A stretch of 64,000 bases of DNA from Paenibacillus pasadenensis (lineage in GTDB: Bacteria; Bacillota; Bacilli; Paenibacillales; Paenibacillaceae), in assembly GCF_023715725.1 (NCBI RefSeq), contig NZ_JAMBOT010000009.1:84747-148746 (forward strand). The letters are read 5' to 3'. The notes beneath the pieces are model-generated. The model was given only the letters and a program-made list of their open reading frames with translations, was not told the origin of the DNA and did no database searches. This document shows positions 16,243 through 25,101 of this stretch, piece by piece; position 1 is the stretch's first letter, and the number at the start of each line of letters is the position of its first letter. Position numbers and translations under genes: made by a program.

Positions 16243-16280
16243 AAAAAAGCCTGATTTTCCGACTTGCGGAAATCAGGCTC
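16243..16280 (-). terminator. Intrinsic terminator of the DUF6376-like lipoprotein gene
   Basis: Read leftward, GAGCCTGATTTCCGC pairs with the following GGAAAATCAGGC and ends in seven T residues. The 200 bp between this and the propeller terminator hold no credible gene. Confidence 0.85.
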
Positions 16281-16307
16281 TTACCGGAGGGCCGTGAAAC
16301 TATTGAA

Positions 16308-16775
16308 TTAATTTCCGAGCTGCTGCACCTGTTCCAATATAGACGAAATTTGCGAAACCGTTTGTCCGATTTGGGATTGCTCAAGGGATTCCACCGTCAG
16401 TTGTCCGGCTTGAACCGTGTCCAACAGCTTGGTAATCTGGGTGTTCAATTCGGCATTGTACTGTTCGAGTTTGGCATCCACGCCTTCCGCGAATGCTGGA
16501 GCGGAAAGTTCATTAAAAGCTTTAATATCGGCCTGCATGCCGATGAGCTCGCTCTCAAGCTGTGCAAGGGAGTCCTTGCTCGTCAAAGCCTGCTGCGCCA
16601 AGTCAGGCAGCTGCTGGGAAAATTGAGTTGCGTCGTTGATGTAGGTCGTAGCCTCATTGACGTACGACAGCGAGTTATTCACATTGTCCAACGTTTCGTT
16701 AACGCTGCCCGGCAGCGAACAGCCGGCAATCAATGCAGGCGCAAGGATTAGCGCCAGCAGCCATCTTTTAGACAT
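16308..16775 (-). CDS. Small lipoprotein, DUF6376-like
   Basis: 155 residues. The N-terminus is a lipoprotein signal with lipobox LIAGC (Cys at about residue 19). The mature part is almost wholly helical, with SLSYVNEATTYINDATQF and repeated Leu/Gln heptads, matching a Bacillales family of small helical lipoproteins (DUF6376). Function is unknown; it would be anchored on the outer face of the membrane. It has its own terminator and is divergent from the two-component system that follows. Confidence 0.75.
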   Translation of the reverse strand: MSKRWLLALILAPALIAGCSLPGSVNETLDNVNNSLSYVNEATTYINDATQFSQQLPDLAQQALTSKDSLAQLESELIGMQADIKAFNELSAPAFAEGVDAKLEQYNAELNTQITKLLDTVQAGQLTVESLEQSQIGQTVSQISSILEQVQQLGN

Positions 16776-16932
16776 CGGTCTTCATCCTTTCGCATCGTGT
16801 TATCCTCTATAATACCTACCTGGAAACATAATGGTTTCAGCTTTTTACTTGCAGGAACGATTTACTTTACTCATAGATGGATTGGGACATACTGTAGATA
16901 TATTTCTTGGGCGTAAAAGGTGGTTAATTCCG

Positions 16933-17631
16933 ATGGGGACTAAGGTGCTTGTAGTTGATGACGAAAAAAGCATTGCATCTGCTATTTCTTATGCGCTTAA
17001 ACGAGAAGATTATACGGTCGAGGTCGCGCATGACGGGGAAGAGGCTCTTGTTAAGGTTAAAAGCTTTCAACCCCGTGTCATTATATTGGATGTCATGATG
17101 CCTCGTCTTAACGGATACGAGGTATGCCGTCGTCTGGAAAGCCGGGAAGACATCGGAATTATTTTGCTTACGGTCAAAAACGATGTTGTAGACAAAGTGG
17201 TCGGGCTGGAGCTTGGAGCGGATGATTATATGACCAAGCCCTTCGAAATTCGCGAGCTGTTGGCACGCGTTAAGGCGCTTGCGCGCAGACTGGAGCGCAT
17301 TCCTGCAGAACCGGAGGAGCGGGCATTGGGAAGCGGCGGGCTCAAGGTGATCCCAAAGCGCCGTACCGCAGTTGCAGGAGACCGGTTGCTCGACCTGACA
17401 CCAAAGGAATTTGATCTGTTGGCGATGCTGCTGCAACATCCTGAACGTGTCTACACGCGTGAAGAGCTGTTGGATATGGTATGGGGGATGGATTATATCG
17501 GAGGCGCCCGCACGGTGGATATCCATATTCAACGACTTCGTAAAAAGCTGGGAGAACCGTGGCAGGCAGTGCTGCAAACCGTCTACGGCATCGGTTATAA
17601 AGCCTCTCCTGGCGCTGGGGGAGAAACATAG
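16933..17631 (+). CDS. OmpR/PhoB family response regulator
   Basis: About 232 residues. The receiver domain has DDE at 9-11, the phospho-acceptor Asp53 (ILDVMMP) and the conserved Lys in MTKPF; a winged-helix DNA-binding domain follows (LTPKEFDLLAMLLQHPERVYTREELLDMVWG, ARTVDIHIQRLRKKL, TVYGIGYK). The ATG at 16933 is chosen because AAAGGTGG lies 10 nt upstream. Its stop abuts the kinase start. With the kinase and the propeller lipoprotein it likely forms an operon. The signal and targets are unknown. Confidence 0.93.
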   Translation: MGTKVLVVDDEKSIASAISYALKREDYTVEVAHDGEEALVKVKSFQPRVIILDVMMPRLNGYEVCRRLESREDIGIILLTVKNDVVDKVVGLELGADDYMTKPFEIRELLARVKALARRLERIPAEPEERALGSGGLKVIPKRRTAVAGDRLLDLTPKEFDLLAMLLQHPERVYTREELLDMVWGMDYIGGARTVDIHIQRLRKKLGEPWQAVLQTVYGIGYKASPGAGGET

Positions 17632-19128
17632 ATGCGGATCAGTCTCAAGCTGAGTTCCACGCTATTCCTTGCTGTGCTGCTTCTTCTTTCCATTGGAATC
17701 CTTAGCTTGCTTGTTATGAGCGGCATTCAGAAAAACCAGCAAGCTGCAATAGAGCAGGAGCTGGCTCAACAGGTTAAGCTGGCTAATTTGTATATACGCC
17801 AGGACTTTTATGCTGATGGCGGTGAAAGGATTACATCTTTTTTGAAGGAAAGCGGGAATCGTTTAGCATACGGGCTGTACAATTACATCGGCATTCCGGT
17901 AACTATTTACTCAGATTCTGGGGTGAAGATAGGCAACTCTGCTGAAAACGGAGTGGTTCAACAACAAAGGGATCAACAGCTCGTGACGAATAACGAAGAA
18001 CAAACCTTGCTTGAGTATGCTCTAGACAATAAAGTGGCCTTTATGGAAAAAAAGAGCAGGTTGTTGTATATGGCGCCGATAGATGGTCCGGACGGGCAGA
18101 GCGGAGCCATCCAGCTTGACTATTCATTAGTGGAAGTTCAAGCTTTCCGCCAAGAAATGAAACGGTTGTTTTTTATCATTGGGCTAGGTGTTCTTGCAGC
18201 CGCGTTTGCGTCTGGCTTTATGTATTACAGTCGGATAGCAGCTGCTGTCCTTCGTCTTAAACTGGCGGCAGACCAAATTAGAGGTCACCAATTTATTGCG
18301 CACTCCCCGGTAGAGCGGCGCGATGAGCTTGGTGAGCTGGGGGAAGGCATAGCGGTCATGAGCCGTGAGCTGGAAAACGGCATTCAATCCATGGAGCGGG
18401 AACAGCGTCATCTGCGTCTTGCGGTAGAGAAGCTGCAGAAGTTGGAACGCCAGCAGAAACAATTCATTGGAAGCATTAGCCATGAATTCAAAACGCCGCT
18501 CACTTCAATAAAAGCATACATCGAGCTTGTTGGCATGTATCAGGATGATCCACAGCTTCTGAAGGAAGCATACTCGAATATAGACAAGGAAACCGGAAGG
18601 CTTTATGAAATGGTGGAAAAAGTGCTGCAGCTTTCCGCATTGGAGCGTTATGAGTTTGAAATTCAGGCGGAAAGCTTTGATGCAAAGTCGGTCATTGAAG
18701 ATCTGGCTGGACGTATGCGCGGCAAGGCGGAGCGGTTTGGCATCGCTTTGGAGCTGAATCTGGCGAAGACGCCTGTCTGGTGCGATAAAGAAGCATTTGT
18801 GCATATGCTTGTTAATCTTATTGACAACGCCATCAAATATAACCGTCCTGGCGGTTTTGTCCGTTTAAAATGCAGGCCCCAAGATAGTGCTATTGTTGAA
18901 GTCGAGGATAACGGAATTGGCATACCGCCTGAGTTGCTAAAACAAATATTCGAGCCTTTTTATACCGTAATTAAAGATCGCAGCCGCGAGTCGGGAGGGA
19001 CGGGGCTCGGCTTGTCCCTTGTTCGAGAACTGGCAAACAAACAAGGTGGAGAAGTCTATGCGCTGCCGCGAAAAGGCGGAGGTATGGTGTTTCGGCTGCA
19101 TCTGCCTCTTTACTCTCAAAAGGACTGA
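17632..19128 (+). CDS. Membrane sensor histidine kinase (OmpR-pair type)
   Basis: 498 residues. Two membrane helices (about 8-30 and 177-202) enclose an extracytoplasmic sensor of about 145 residues, followed by HAMP and coiled coil (about 203-270). HisKA has SHEFKTPLTS, with the phospho-His near 284. The ATPase domain has LVNLIDNAIKYN, DNGIGIP and GGTGLGLS. The start codon directly follows the regulator's stop. The sensor domain is not one I recognise; the lipoprotein encoded next may be its partner. Confidence 0.92.
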   Translation: MRISLKLSSTLFLAVLLLLSIGILSLLVMSGIQKNQQAAIEQELAQQVKLANLYIRQDFYADGGERITSFLKESGNRLAYGLYNYIGIPVTIYSDSGVKIGNSAENGVVQQQRDQQLVTNNEEQTLLEYALDNKVAFMEKKSRLLYMAPIDGPDGQSGAIQLDYSLVEVQAFRQEMKRLFFIIGLGVLAAAFASGFMYYSRIAAAVLRLKLAADQIRGHQFIAHSPVERRDELGELGEGIAVMSRELENGIQSMEREQRHLRLAVEKLQKLERQQKQFIGSISHEFKTPLTSIKAYIELVGMYQDDPQLLKEAYSNIDKETGRLYEMVEKVLQLSALERYEFEIQAESFDAKSVIEDLAGRMRGKAERFGIALELNLAKTPVWCDKEAFVHMLVNLIDNAIKYNRPGGFVRLKCRPQDSAIVEVEDNGIGIPPELLKQIFEPFYTVIKDRSRESGGTGLGLSLVRELANKQGGEVYALPRKGGGMVFRLHLPLYSQKD

Positions 19129-19164
19129 GCTATGCAGGCACTATCTGGTTAAGGAGGTTTAAAG

Positions 19165-20313
19165 TTGCGCCAATCACTGATGCGCTTTGTAGCGTTGGCT
19201 TTATTGATCTCGACGAGTACAACGGCATTCAATGGATGCGGATCTCCCGGGAAAAAGGTCACGGTTATAAACAATCCTTCCGAATCCGTATACAACTCCA
19301 ATCTACGGGTGATAAAAACGGTCGATATAGGACAGTATTGGCGCGGATTCGATTGGATCTCGGAGGACAGGTTCTTGTTAGTGAAACAATATGTCGATTT
19401 GGAACAGGGGAAGAATGCTGTTCGACCAGAAGACTCTTATGACATCTATTCACTGGCATCCATAGGGTTAAAAGCCAGCGACCCCTTGCGTAGCTTGGAG
19501 GAAATTAAAAAGGGAGATAAAGAGATCGGATTTATGAAGGCATCGCCGGGAAGCAGTCGCATTTTTTTTGTAGAGGGTACGGATTATAACCTGCCGAATG
19601 GTGTAGCCAAAATACTCAACCATTTAGAAGTTGTCACAGCCATTCAGTCGAATCCGGTAAAACTGAGAACTGGAACATGGGTTGATTACGATACGATCGC
19701 TTTTGTGACAAGAGCTGGAGGGGAAAAAATAAAGGAGTCTGTTTGTCTATATAATTTCGACGGAACCAAAACGGTACTGACTCCTAAAGAAGGTTATATC
19801 TCTGACGTGAATTCGTTCGGCGGTATCTTGTACTATATCACTGTTGGTACAGAGGAGATTCGAAATGAGGTTATAGCTTATGATTCCAAGACGGGAAAGC
19901 AACGTATCATTATAGATGTGCCGCAGGCCCCTTTTGTTCAAAAAATATTTCCTTCCCCAAGAGGCGACAGGCTGGCTCTGCTTATGTCCGGAACCAATAA
20001 AAAAACAGGGCAATACGAATCGACCTTGCTCATTACCGATTTGGACGGCAATCAGAAGCTGCAAGTAAAAAGCAGTTCTATGTTCACAGCAAGCTGGACT
20101 CCGGACGGAAAGGGAATTCTTTATGAACGGAGGACCACTCCTGAATCAGCTACCGATGGGATTTACTTATTGGATGTAAATAGCGGCGGATCAACACTGA
20201 TTGAACTTACAGACAAGGTTCCGACAGAATATAGCTGGAGCCCTTCGGGGAAAAAGCTTTTAATTAGCAAGTATAGGACGCAGTACGAAACGACAGTGGT
20301 ATACTTCGATTAG
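19165..20313 (+). CDS. Beta-propeller lipoprotein of the two-component operon
   Basis: 382 residues from a TTG preceded by AAGGAGG. The signal peptide ends in FNGC (Cys at about residue 25), an acceptable lipobox, so it is probably lipid-anchored outside the membrane. Blade motifs SPGSSRIFFVE, SPRGDRLALL, TPDGKGILYE and SPSGKKLLIS show a TolB-like propeller related to the protein at 14720. It starts 36 bp after the kinase. A role as accessory sensor or output of the two-component system is inferred from position. Confidence 0.72.
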   Translation: MRQSLMRFVALALLISTSTTAFNGCGSPGKKVTVINNPSESVYNSNLRVIKTVDIGQYWRGFDWISEDRFLLVKQYVDLEQGKNAVRPEDSYDIYSLASIGLKASDPLRSLEEIKKGDKEIGFMKASPGSSRIFFVEGTDYNLPNGVAKILNHLEVVTAIQSNPVKLRTGTWVDYDTIAFVTRAGGEKIKESVCLYNFDGTKTVLTPKEGYISDVNSFGGILYYITVGTEEIRNEVIAYDSKTGKQRIIIDVPQAPFVQKIFPSPRGDRLALLMSGTNKKTGQYESTLLITDLDGNQKLQVKSSSMFTASWTPDGKGILYERRTTPESATDGIYLLDVNSGGSTLIELTDKVPTEYSWSPSGKKLLISKYRTQYETTVVYFD

Positions 20314-20331
20314 AAGAAGGGGGTGCTGCCG

Positions 20332-20595
20332 ATGGAGCAAGAACAAGAGAGCGGACAGCCGGTCCGCCAAGAGCAGCTGATCGCGCAATGGATGGTGGGC
20401 GAGATCCGCGACAAGGGATCGCTGCGCCAGGAGGACGCGATTGCCTACGTTCGGAGCCAGTATGGAGAGGCGTACGTGTTTGTGAACGAGCAGGGGAATG
20501 TTTCGCTGGAAAAGGAAGTGAAAAAAGCGTTCCGTAAGCTGCACCGAGGCCGCGTTGCGTGGGATAGGGACGGTTTTTTCTGGGCTTGGACCTAA
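20332..20595 (+). CDS. Small DUF6953-like protein
   Basis: 87 residues beginning MEQEQESGQ, with the ATG at 20332 placed about 9 nt after GAAGGGGG. The core AQWMVGEIRDKGSLRQEDAIAYVRSQYGEAYVFVNEQGN followed by KKAFRKLHRGRVAWDRDGFFW matches a family of small Bacillales proteins with a winged-helix-like pattern and no assigned function. No membrane or secretion signal. Confidence 0.7.
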   Translation: MEQEQESGQPVRQEQLIAQWMVGEIRDKGSLRQEDAIAYVRSQYGEAYVFVNEQGNVSLEKEVKKAFRKLHRGRVAWDRDGFFWAWT

Positions 20596-20856
20596 CGTTG
20601 GCTGCCGCAGGCTGACAGAGAATAGCGGAGGAGCAGCGCTGCGCCTAGCTGGAAAAGCGGGAAATGACGCCGTTTTCAGCCATTTTTCCCTTTCGCTGGT
20701 GGGCTTGTTGCAATTGCTTTCATGAATATGCTACCATTACCGTAATAACCACTCGGCTGAATCTTCATATTAGTTGCGTTATTGTTCAATAACCGAATGA
20801 ATATGTTGCATGTCAGATACAAAGGTTAGAACTTGCACGGGCAGGAGGTGTCACAT

Positions 20857-21057
20857 ATGCAAAGAGGTACAGTGAAATGGTTCAACGCTGAGAAAGGCTA
20901 CGGCTTTATCGAGGTTGAAGGCGGAAGCGACGTATTCGTACACTACTCCGCAATCACGGGCGACGGCTTCAAAACTCTTGACGAAGGTCAAGCTGTTGAG
21001 TTCAACGTTGTTGACGGAAGCCGCGGACCACAAGCCGAGAACGTTGTGAAGCTGTAA
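20857..21057 (+). CDS. csp: Cold-shock protein (CspA/CspB family)
   Basis: 66 residues forming a single OB-fold cold-shock domain. It carries GTVKWFNAEKGYGFIEV (RNP1) and DVFVHYSAI (RNP2), and ends in GPQAENVVKL. It binds single-stranded RNA and DNA as an RNA chaperone. AGGAGGTG precedes the ATG at 20857. The upstream intergenic region leaves room for a 5' leader, common for csp genes, but no specific thermosensor element was identified. Confidence 0.96.
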   Translation: MQRGTVKWFNAEKGYGFIEVEGGSDVFVHYSAITGDGFKTLDEGQAVEFNVVDGSRGPQAENVVKL

Positions 21058-21080
21058 GCTTCGTCAGCAATCGGACTTGT

Positions 21081-21129
21081 AAAAGCTGCTCCTTCTCATC
21101 CAGCTGGATGAGGGGGGCAGCTTTTTTTG
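21081..21129 (+). terminator. Terminator between csp and ykoC
   Basis: Long hairpin AAAAGCTGC...CTCATCCAG / CTGGATGAG...GCAGCTTTTTTT. It has T tracts on both strands and may also end the leftward yko operon. Confidence 0.85.
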
Positions 21130-21201
21130 TTTTCCGTAAACGGCTGTGCGAGGCCGGGCGGCTGCCCAGAAAGGCAAGGTGAAGCTATTGCGGATGCCCG
21201 G

Positions 21202-21993
21202 CTACCGCACATCGATGGCGCTCGTGAACGGCCCTATTTGTCCGAGCTGCCAAGCCAGAACGCTAGACAGTACGATATAGCCTGCGTACCAGACGTCGGC
21301 GCCAGTGAAGCTGTAGCGGTAATAGTAGGTGCGCACCCCGGAGCCGCTTCCAAACCGCTTCGCCTCCATAGCGGCGGCTGTGCGGTGAGCGCGCCGGATG
21401 CACTGGGCCAGCAGCGGAATCGCGTACATGCGGAGCCGCTCGTAATAGCCTTTTAAGCCGCGTGGACGGCGTCCGCGAATTTGCAGCGACTGGCGCAGGA
21501 TCAGGAATTCTCCAGCCAGCAGCGGCAGCATATTAAAGGCAGCCAAAAAGCTGTAGGCATACCGCGCAGGCAGACGGAGCTGCTGCATCAGCGAATAGAA
21601 GAGAGCGACCGGCCTCGTTGTCAGCGCAAACGTCAATCCAACTGCCGCCACCTGCAGCGAACGGAAGCCAAGATGCAGCCCCCGGTAAAAGCTTTCCTCC
21701 GAAATGCGGATTAGCCCGTAGCGGAACCAGACCGTATCCCCTGTGCCGAACATCATCATGCCTGAAGCGGAGCTGACGAACAGCAGGAGGAAGGGCGAGG
21801 CGTACAGCAGCAGGCGCAGCGGGGGATGTCCGGTGAACAGCAGAGGCAGCAAAGCCGCAGCCGTCAATAATATCATAACGTTAAGATTATGCGTGAAAAG
21901 CACTAGCACAAAAAGCAGCGCGGATACCATGAGCTTATGAGCGGGGTTAACCCGGTGCAGCCAGGTTTGCCGGTGCGGGAAGGTCAGGTTCAT
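21202..21993 (-). CDS. ykoC: ECF transporter transmembrane component EcfT, YkoC-like
   Basis: 263 residues with five or six hydrophobic helices and the EcfT coupling motifs: MEAKRFGSG and the preceding SLQIRGRRPRG, where the A-R-G/A-K-R coupling helices normally lie. It is the membrane-coupling subunit linking YkoE to the ATPase. Its ATG overlaps the stop of ykoD (ATGA), with AGGAGG just upstream. Last gene of the ykoEDC operon. Confidence 0.9.
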   Translation of the reverse strand: MNLTFPHRQTWLHRVNPAHKLMVSALLFVLVLFTHNLNVMILLTAAALLPLLFTGHPPLRLLLYASPFLLLFVSSASGMMMFGTGDTVWFRYGLIRISEESFYRGLHLGFRSLQVAAVGLTFALTTRPVALFYSLMQQLRLPARYAYSFLAAFNMLPLLAGEFLILRQSLQIRGRRPRGLKGYYERLRMYAIPLLAQCIRRAHRTAAAMEAKRFGSGSGVRTYYYRYSFTGADVWYAGYIVLSSVLAWQLGQIGPFTSAIDVR

Positions 21994-23681
21994 TCCGGCA
22001 AACCTCCTTTAAAAGAAAGAGAAGCCGTGGTAGAGGCGGCCGAAGGGGTTGCTGCTGTAAAAGGGACTGCATGCACCTGTCCGTCCTCTACCAGCCAATG
22101 ACGGGTTGTAAAACGCCGCACCAGCTCGCCGTCATGCGTAATCATGACGATGGCGCAGCCGTCTCTTCTCAGCTCCTCCAAATGCTCCATCATGGCAGCT
22201 GTGCCCGCCGCATCAAGGCCAAAGGTCGGTTCGTCGAGCAGCAGCAGCCGCTGGCCGCGCGCCATGGCGGAAGCGACGCTGAGGCGACGTTTCTGCCCCA
22301 TGGACAGCTGGTAGGGATGGCGGGAGCCGAGGCCGTTCAGGCGAAATCGGCTCATGAGCTGACGGACATGAGCGTCCCGTATTTCTCCCTGCAGCGTGTC
22401 CGGCAGCGAGTAGTCCAATTCGTCGCGGACGCTGTCGGTGACGAGCTGAAACTCCGGATTTTGAAAGCAGTAGGCGGCATGCTCGGCTGCCTGTTTTGCC
22501 TTGCGCAGCCGCTGCTCCGGCACGCCGCATAAGCATAGCCGCCCTTCGCTGCGGACAAGCCGCATTATGGCGAGCAGCAGCGTGCTTTTCCCCGCGCCGT
22601 TGGCGCCGGTTACGGCGATCCAGTCGCCGGGATAAACAAACAGCTTGCCGGTGCGGACTTTCGCTGCGCGGCCGCGCAGGCCGGCGAAGCCGTCCAGCTC
22701 CAGCAGCGGGGCCGGAGCTGCCGCCGCCAGCTGGGCGGAGCCAGAGTCAGCGGACTGGGGCTGCGCTTGTTGGGCAGCGGCGGATGGCGCGGTTGGCTGC
22801 GTCTGCTCCATGTCTGTTGAACCAGCTATGCCTGCTGAGCCTGCTGCCAGCTCAAGCTCAGCTCCTGCGCTGCAGATGGTTTTAGCTGTGCCGGGAGCGA
22901 CGAGCTTCGGAAGATGCCCCTCGAGCCGATCGGCTGCGTAATCTTCCCAGAAGCCGGGATACCAGATGCCGTATTGCTGCAGCTGGCTGCGGCAGTCGCG
23001 GAATATGACATCCGGCGGAGCGTCGGCTTCGAAAGAGCCGTCTGGAGCGAACAGCAGGATGCGATCCATGTCATCGGCAATAAGCCCGATTTTATGCTCC
23101 ACAATGATTACGGTCCGTCCTTCCCAGATGCGCCTGAGCGCGTCCCATACTTGAGCTGTGCCTTCCTCGTCGAGCAGCGCGGTCGGTTCGTCAAGCAGCA
23201 GCGTATCGGGCTCTACGGCCAGCATGGAGGCGACCGCCAGCCGCTGCTTCATGCCCTGAGACAGGGTTGCAATCGGCGTATGAGGATCGTCCAGTTTTAA
23301 CCCGGCCTCTTCCAGGCAGCGCGCGATGAACGCGGGCATCCGCTCCTGCGGGACGCCGCGGTTCTCCAGCGCAAAAGCAAGCTCCTCGTCCGCATAGGGC
23401 ATGCAGAACTGGGCGTCGGGGTCCTGGAACACATACCCTGCCCGTTCCGGCACGATGAGGCGGTCTGCCTTCAGCGGGATCGGAATGGCCGCGGGGGCGA
23501 GCCCGCCAAGCACCTGCAGCAGCGTTGACTTGCCGCAGCCGCTCGGCCCGAGCAGGAGAACCTTTTCGCCGTGCCGGATCGTTACATTTAGTCCTTGGAA
23601 AAGCAGCGGAGATTGTTCACCGGGATATTTGAGCCGCAGGCGTTCCGCCATGACGGCTACAGGACTCGCAGCAGCGGTCAT
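21990..23681 (-). CDS. ykoD: Duplicated ECF ATPase, YkoD-like
   Basis: 563 residues containing two ABC ATPase domains. The first has Walker A GPSGCGKST, signature LSQGMKQRL and Walker B LLLDEPTALL. The second has GANGAGKST, LSMGQKRRL and LLLDEPTFGL. A long Ala/Gln/Ser-rich linker (about residues 270-320) separates them. It powers uptake of hydroxymethylpyrimidine or thiamine precursors together with YkoE and YkoC. It starts 3 bp after the ykoE stop. Confidence 0.93.
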   Translation of the reverse strand: MTAAASPVAVMAERLRLKYPGEQSPLLFQGLNVTIRHGEKVLLLGPSGCGKSTLLQVLGGLAPAAIPIPLKADRLIVPERAGYVFQDPDAQFCMPYADEELAFALENRGVPQERMPAFIARCLEEAGLKLDDPHTPIATLSQGMKQRLAVASMLAVEPDTLLLDEPTALLDEEGTAQVWDALRRIWEGRTVIIVEHKIGLIADDMDRILLFAPDGSFEADAPPDVIFRDCRSQLQQYGIWYPGFWEDYAADRLEGHLPKLVAPGTAKTICSAGAELELAAGSAGIAGSTDMEQTQPTAPSAAAQQAQPQSADSGSAQLAAAAPAPLLELDGFAGLRGRAAKVRTGKLFVYPGDWIAVTGANGAGKSTLLLAIMRLVRSEGRLCLCGVPEQRLRKAKQAAEHAAYCFQNPEFQLVTDSVRDELDYSLPDTLQGEIRDAHVRQLMSRFRLNGLGSRHPYQLSMGQKRRLSVASAMARGQRLLLLDEPTFGLDAAGTAAMMEHLEELRRDGCAIVMITHDGELVRRFTTRHWLVEDGQVHAVPFTAATPSAASTTASLSFKGGLPE

Positions 23682-23684
23682 CGG

Positions 23685-24290
23685 TTAGTTCCCCAGAGCG
23701 TCATAGTCTTTGGCGGATGCAGGCCGCAGCAAATTGACGACGCCGGTGCGCTCCAAAGCGCGGGCCAGCGCCCAGGCGAACAGGCCGGCGATGACGAGGC
23801 TGCCCAGCAGACGCATGGAGATAAACAGCGCATAATTCCAGAACGCCAGCTGGTCAATGTAGCCGTAATGCCGGTCGATGAAAATCGAAGCGGTGGCGGA
23901 GCCTAAGGATGCCAGGACGGCAACGACCGGACCGGCCTTGCGGTAAAGGAACAGCGCGAAGAACAGCTCGGCTCCCAGTCCCTGGAACAGGCCGTACCAG
24001 AGCGTGGAGATTCCCCAAGAGCCGCCGAGAAAAGCCTCAATTGCGGCGGCAGACACTTCGGCGAGAATGGCTGCGCCCGGTTTGCGGATTAACAGAAACG
24101 CAAATGTGCCGGCCATGAACCACATGCCGTAGCTGAGCTGTTCGGCGTGCAGGCCAAGCGGTTTCAGAAGGTCGTACATCGGGCCCCAGATTTTGTAGAT
24201 CAGGCCGAAAACGACGGAGATGACGATCGTGACGAGAATGTCAGTCAGCGTCAATCCTTTGGATCTTTTTGATGCGGTGGACATGGACAT
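23685..24290 (-). CDS. ykoE: ECF substrate-binding (S) component for thiamine precursor, YkoE-like
   Basis: 201 residues, mostly hydrophobic, with five or six helices. Segments LTDILVTIVISVVFGLIYKIWGPMY and GGSWGISTLWYGLFQGLGAELFFALFLYRK fit the YkoE family, which binds hydroxymethylpyrimidine/thiamine. It is first in the operon, behind a TPP riboswitch, which fixes the pathway. The soluble binding protein YkoF of B. subtilis ykoFEDC is absent here. Confidence 0.92.
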   Translation of the reverse strand: MSMSTASKRSKGLTLTDILVTIVISVVFGLIYKIWGPMYDLLKPLGLHAEQLSYGMWFMAGTFAFLLIRKPGAAILAEVSAAAIEAFLGGSWGISTLWYGLFQGLGAELFFALFLYRKAGPVVAVLASLGSATASIFIDRHYGYIDQLAFWNYALFISMRLLGSLVIAGLFAWALARALERTGVVNLLRPASAKDYDALGN

Positions 24291-24484
24291 CAGCTTCCTT
24301 TCGGATCGGGAAATGGAGCTTCCACAGCTGCATGGCGTTAAAAGTCCGGTGAATCCCGCGCAAAGCCGAAGACAGAGCCTCAGAAGCGCCGGCGTTTCAA
24401 GGAAACGGATAAGGCCAGCGATCGGAGGACGGTTTTGACGGAGCGCGTACGGTTCATCGGTCTTTTAAATCTCGGCTGGAAATG

Positions 24485-24512
24485 CAAAAAAGCCGCCGGG
24501 AACCCGGCGGTT
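24485..24512 (-). terminator. Expression-platform terminator of the TPP riboswitch
   Basis: Read leftward, CCGCCGGG ttc CCGGCGG is followed by CTTTTTT. It lies between aptamer and ykoE. A second GCCGCCGGG copy about 90 nt upstream in the leader (near 24590) could pair with the same arm as an antiterminator, so TPP probably controls premature termination. Confidence 0.8.
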
Positions 24513-24649
24513 AGATTGAACGAAGTTGGCGCGCATGACCGCCGTCTCCCGCTTGCGGCAAGGACGGCAAAGCTTCTAGCCCTCCTCCCGGCGGCTCCAG
24601 ATGGAATCTGGGCGCGGCGGTTCGGGAGCGAAGCCTGACGTGCGCGATG

Positions 24650-24737
24650 CATTCTCTCTACGCTGGCATTACCCAGATCAGATCAATGGTCAGCGGCATA
24701 CGGCCGCAGTCTCAGCCCGACTTCATCGAGCCCCCAT
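24650..24737 (-). ncRNA. TPP (thi-box) riboswitch
   Basis: Read leftward, the leader contains GGGCTGAGA near 24719-24711, then ACC.., TGATCTG and GGGTAATGCCAGCGTAGAGA, the conserved thi-box elements in order. It binds thiamine pyrophosphate and lies upstream of ykoEDC, with a downstream terminator, so high TPP should reduce transporter expression. Confidence 0.95.
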
Positions 24738-25101
24738 GCATGCTATGAAATTGAGTTAACTATAGCTTGAAAATAGTTTTGTGGCAATAGGAGGAAAAAA
24801 CTCTCCGCATTGGGGAGCTGGATGGTGATCGGTGAGTGTAGCTCGAGTTGGGAGGGCGCCGTCGTCGCGGCGGCAGGGTGAGAGGCGGATTATTTTAGCG
24901 GGAACAGAGTGAGGTGCGGGCTGAGGGGAAGGTGAGAAGAATTATTATGGCATGCAGTACGGGACGGGAAGACAGGGTATTTGGAAGCGAAATATCGGAC
25001 AGACAGGCGAGGGTAATTGGAAGCAAAGCAGGGTGCAATGGGGTGAAGTTGCATCGGGGCTTGAGCGCGGGTAAGCTGGATATATGAGGAGGGATTGGCG
25101 A
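24738..25101. other. Intergenic region between the TPP leader and the aldo/keto reductase
   Basis: Contains the divergent promoters but no credible gene. One feature is seen: GGGTATTTGGAAGCGAA (24975-24991) recurs with two changes at 25011-25027, 36 bp later. The purpose of this short direct repeat is unknown. Confidence 0.5.
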
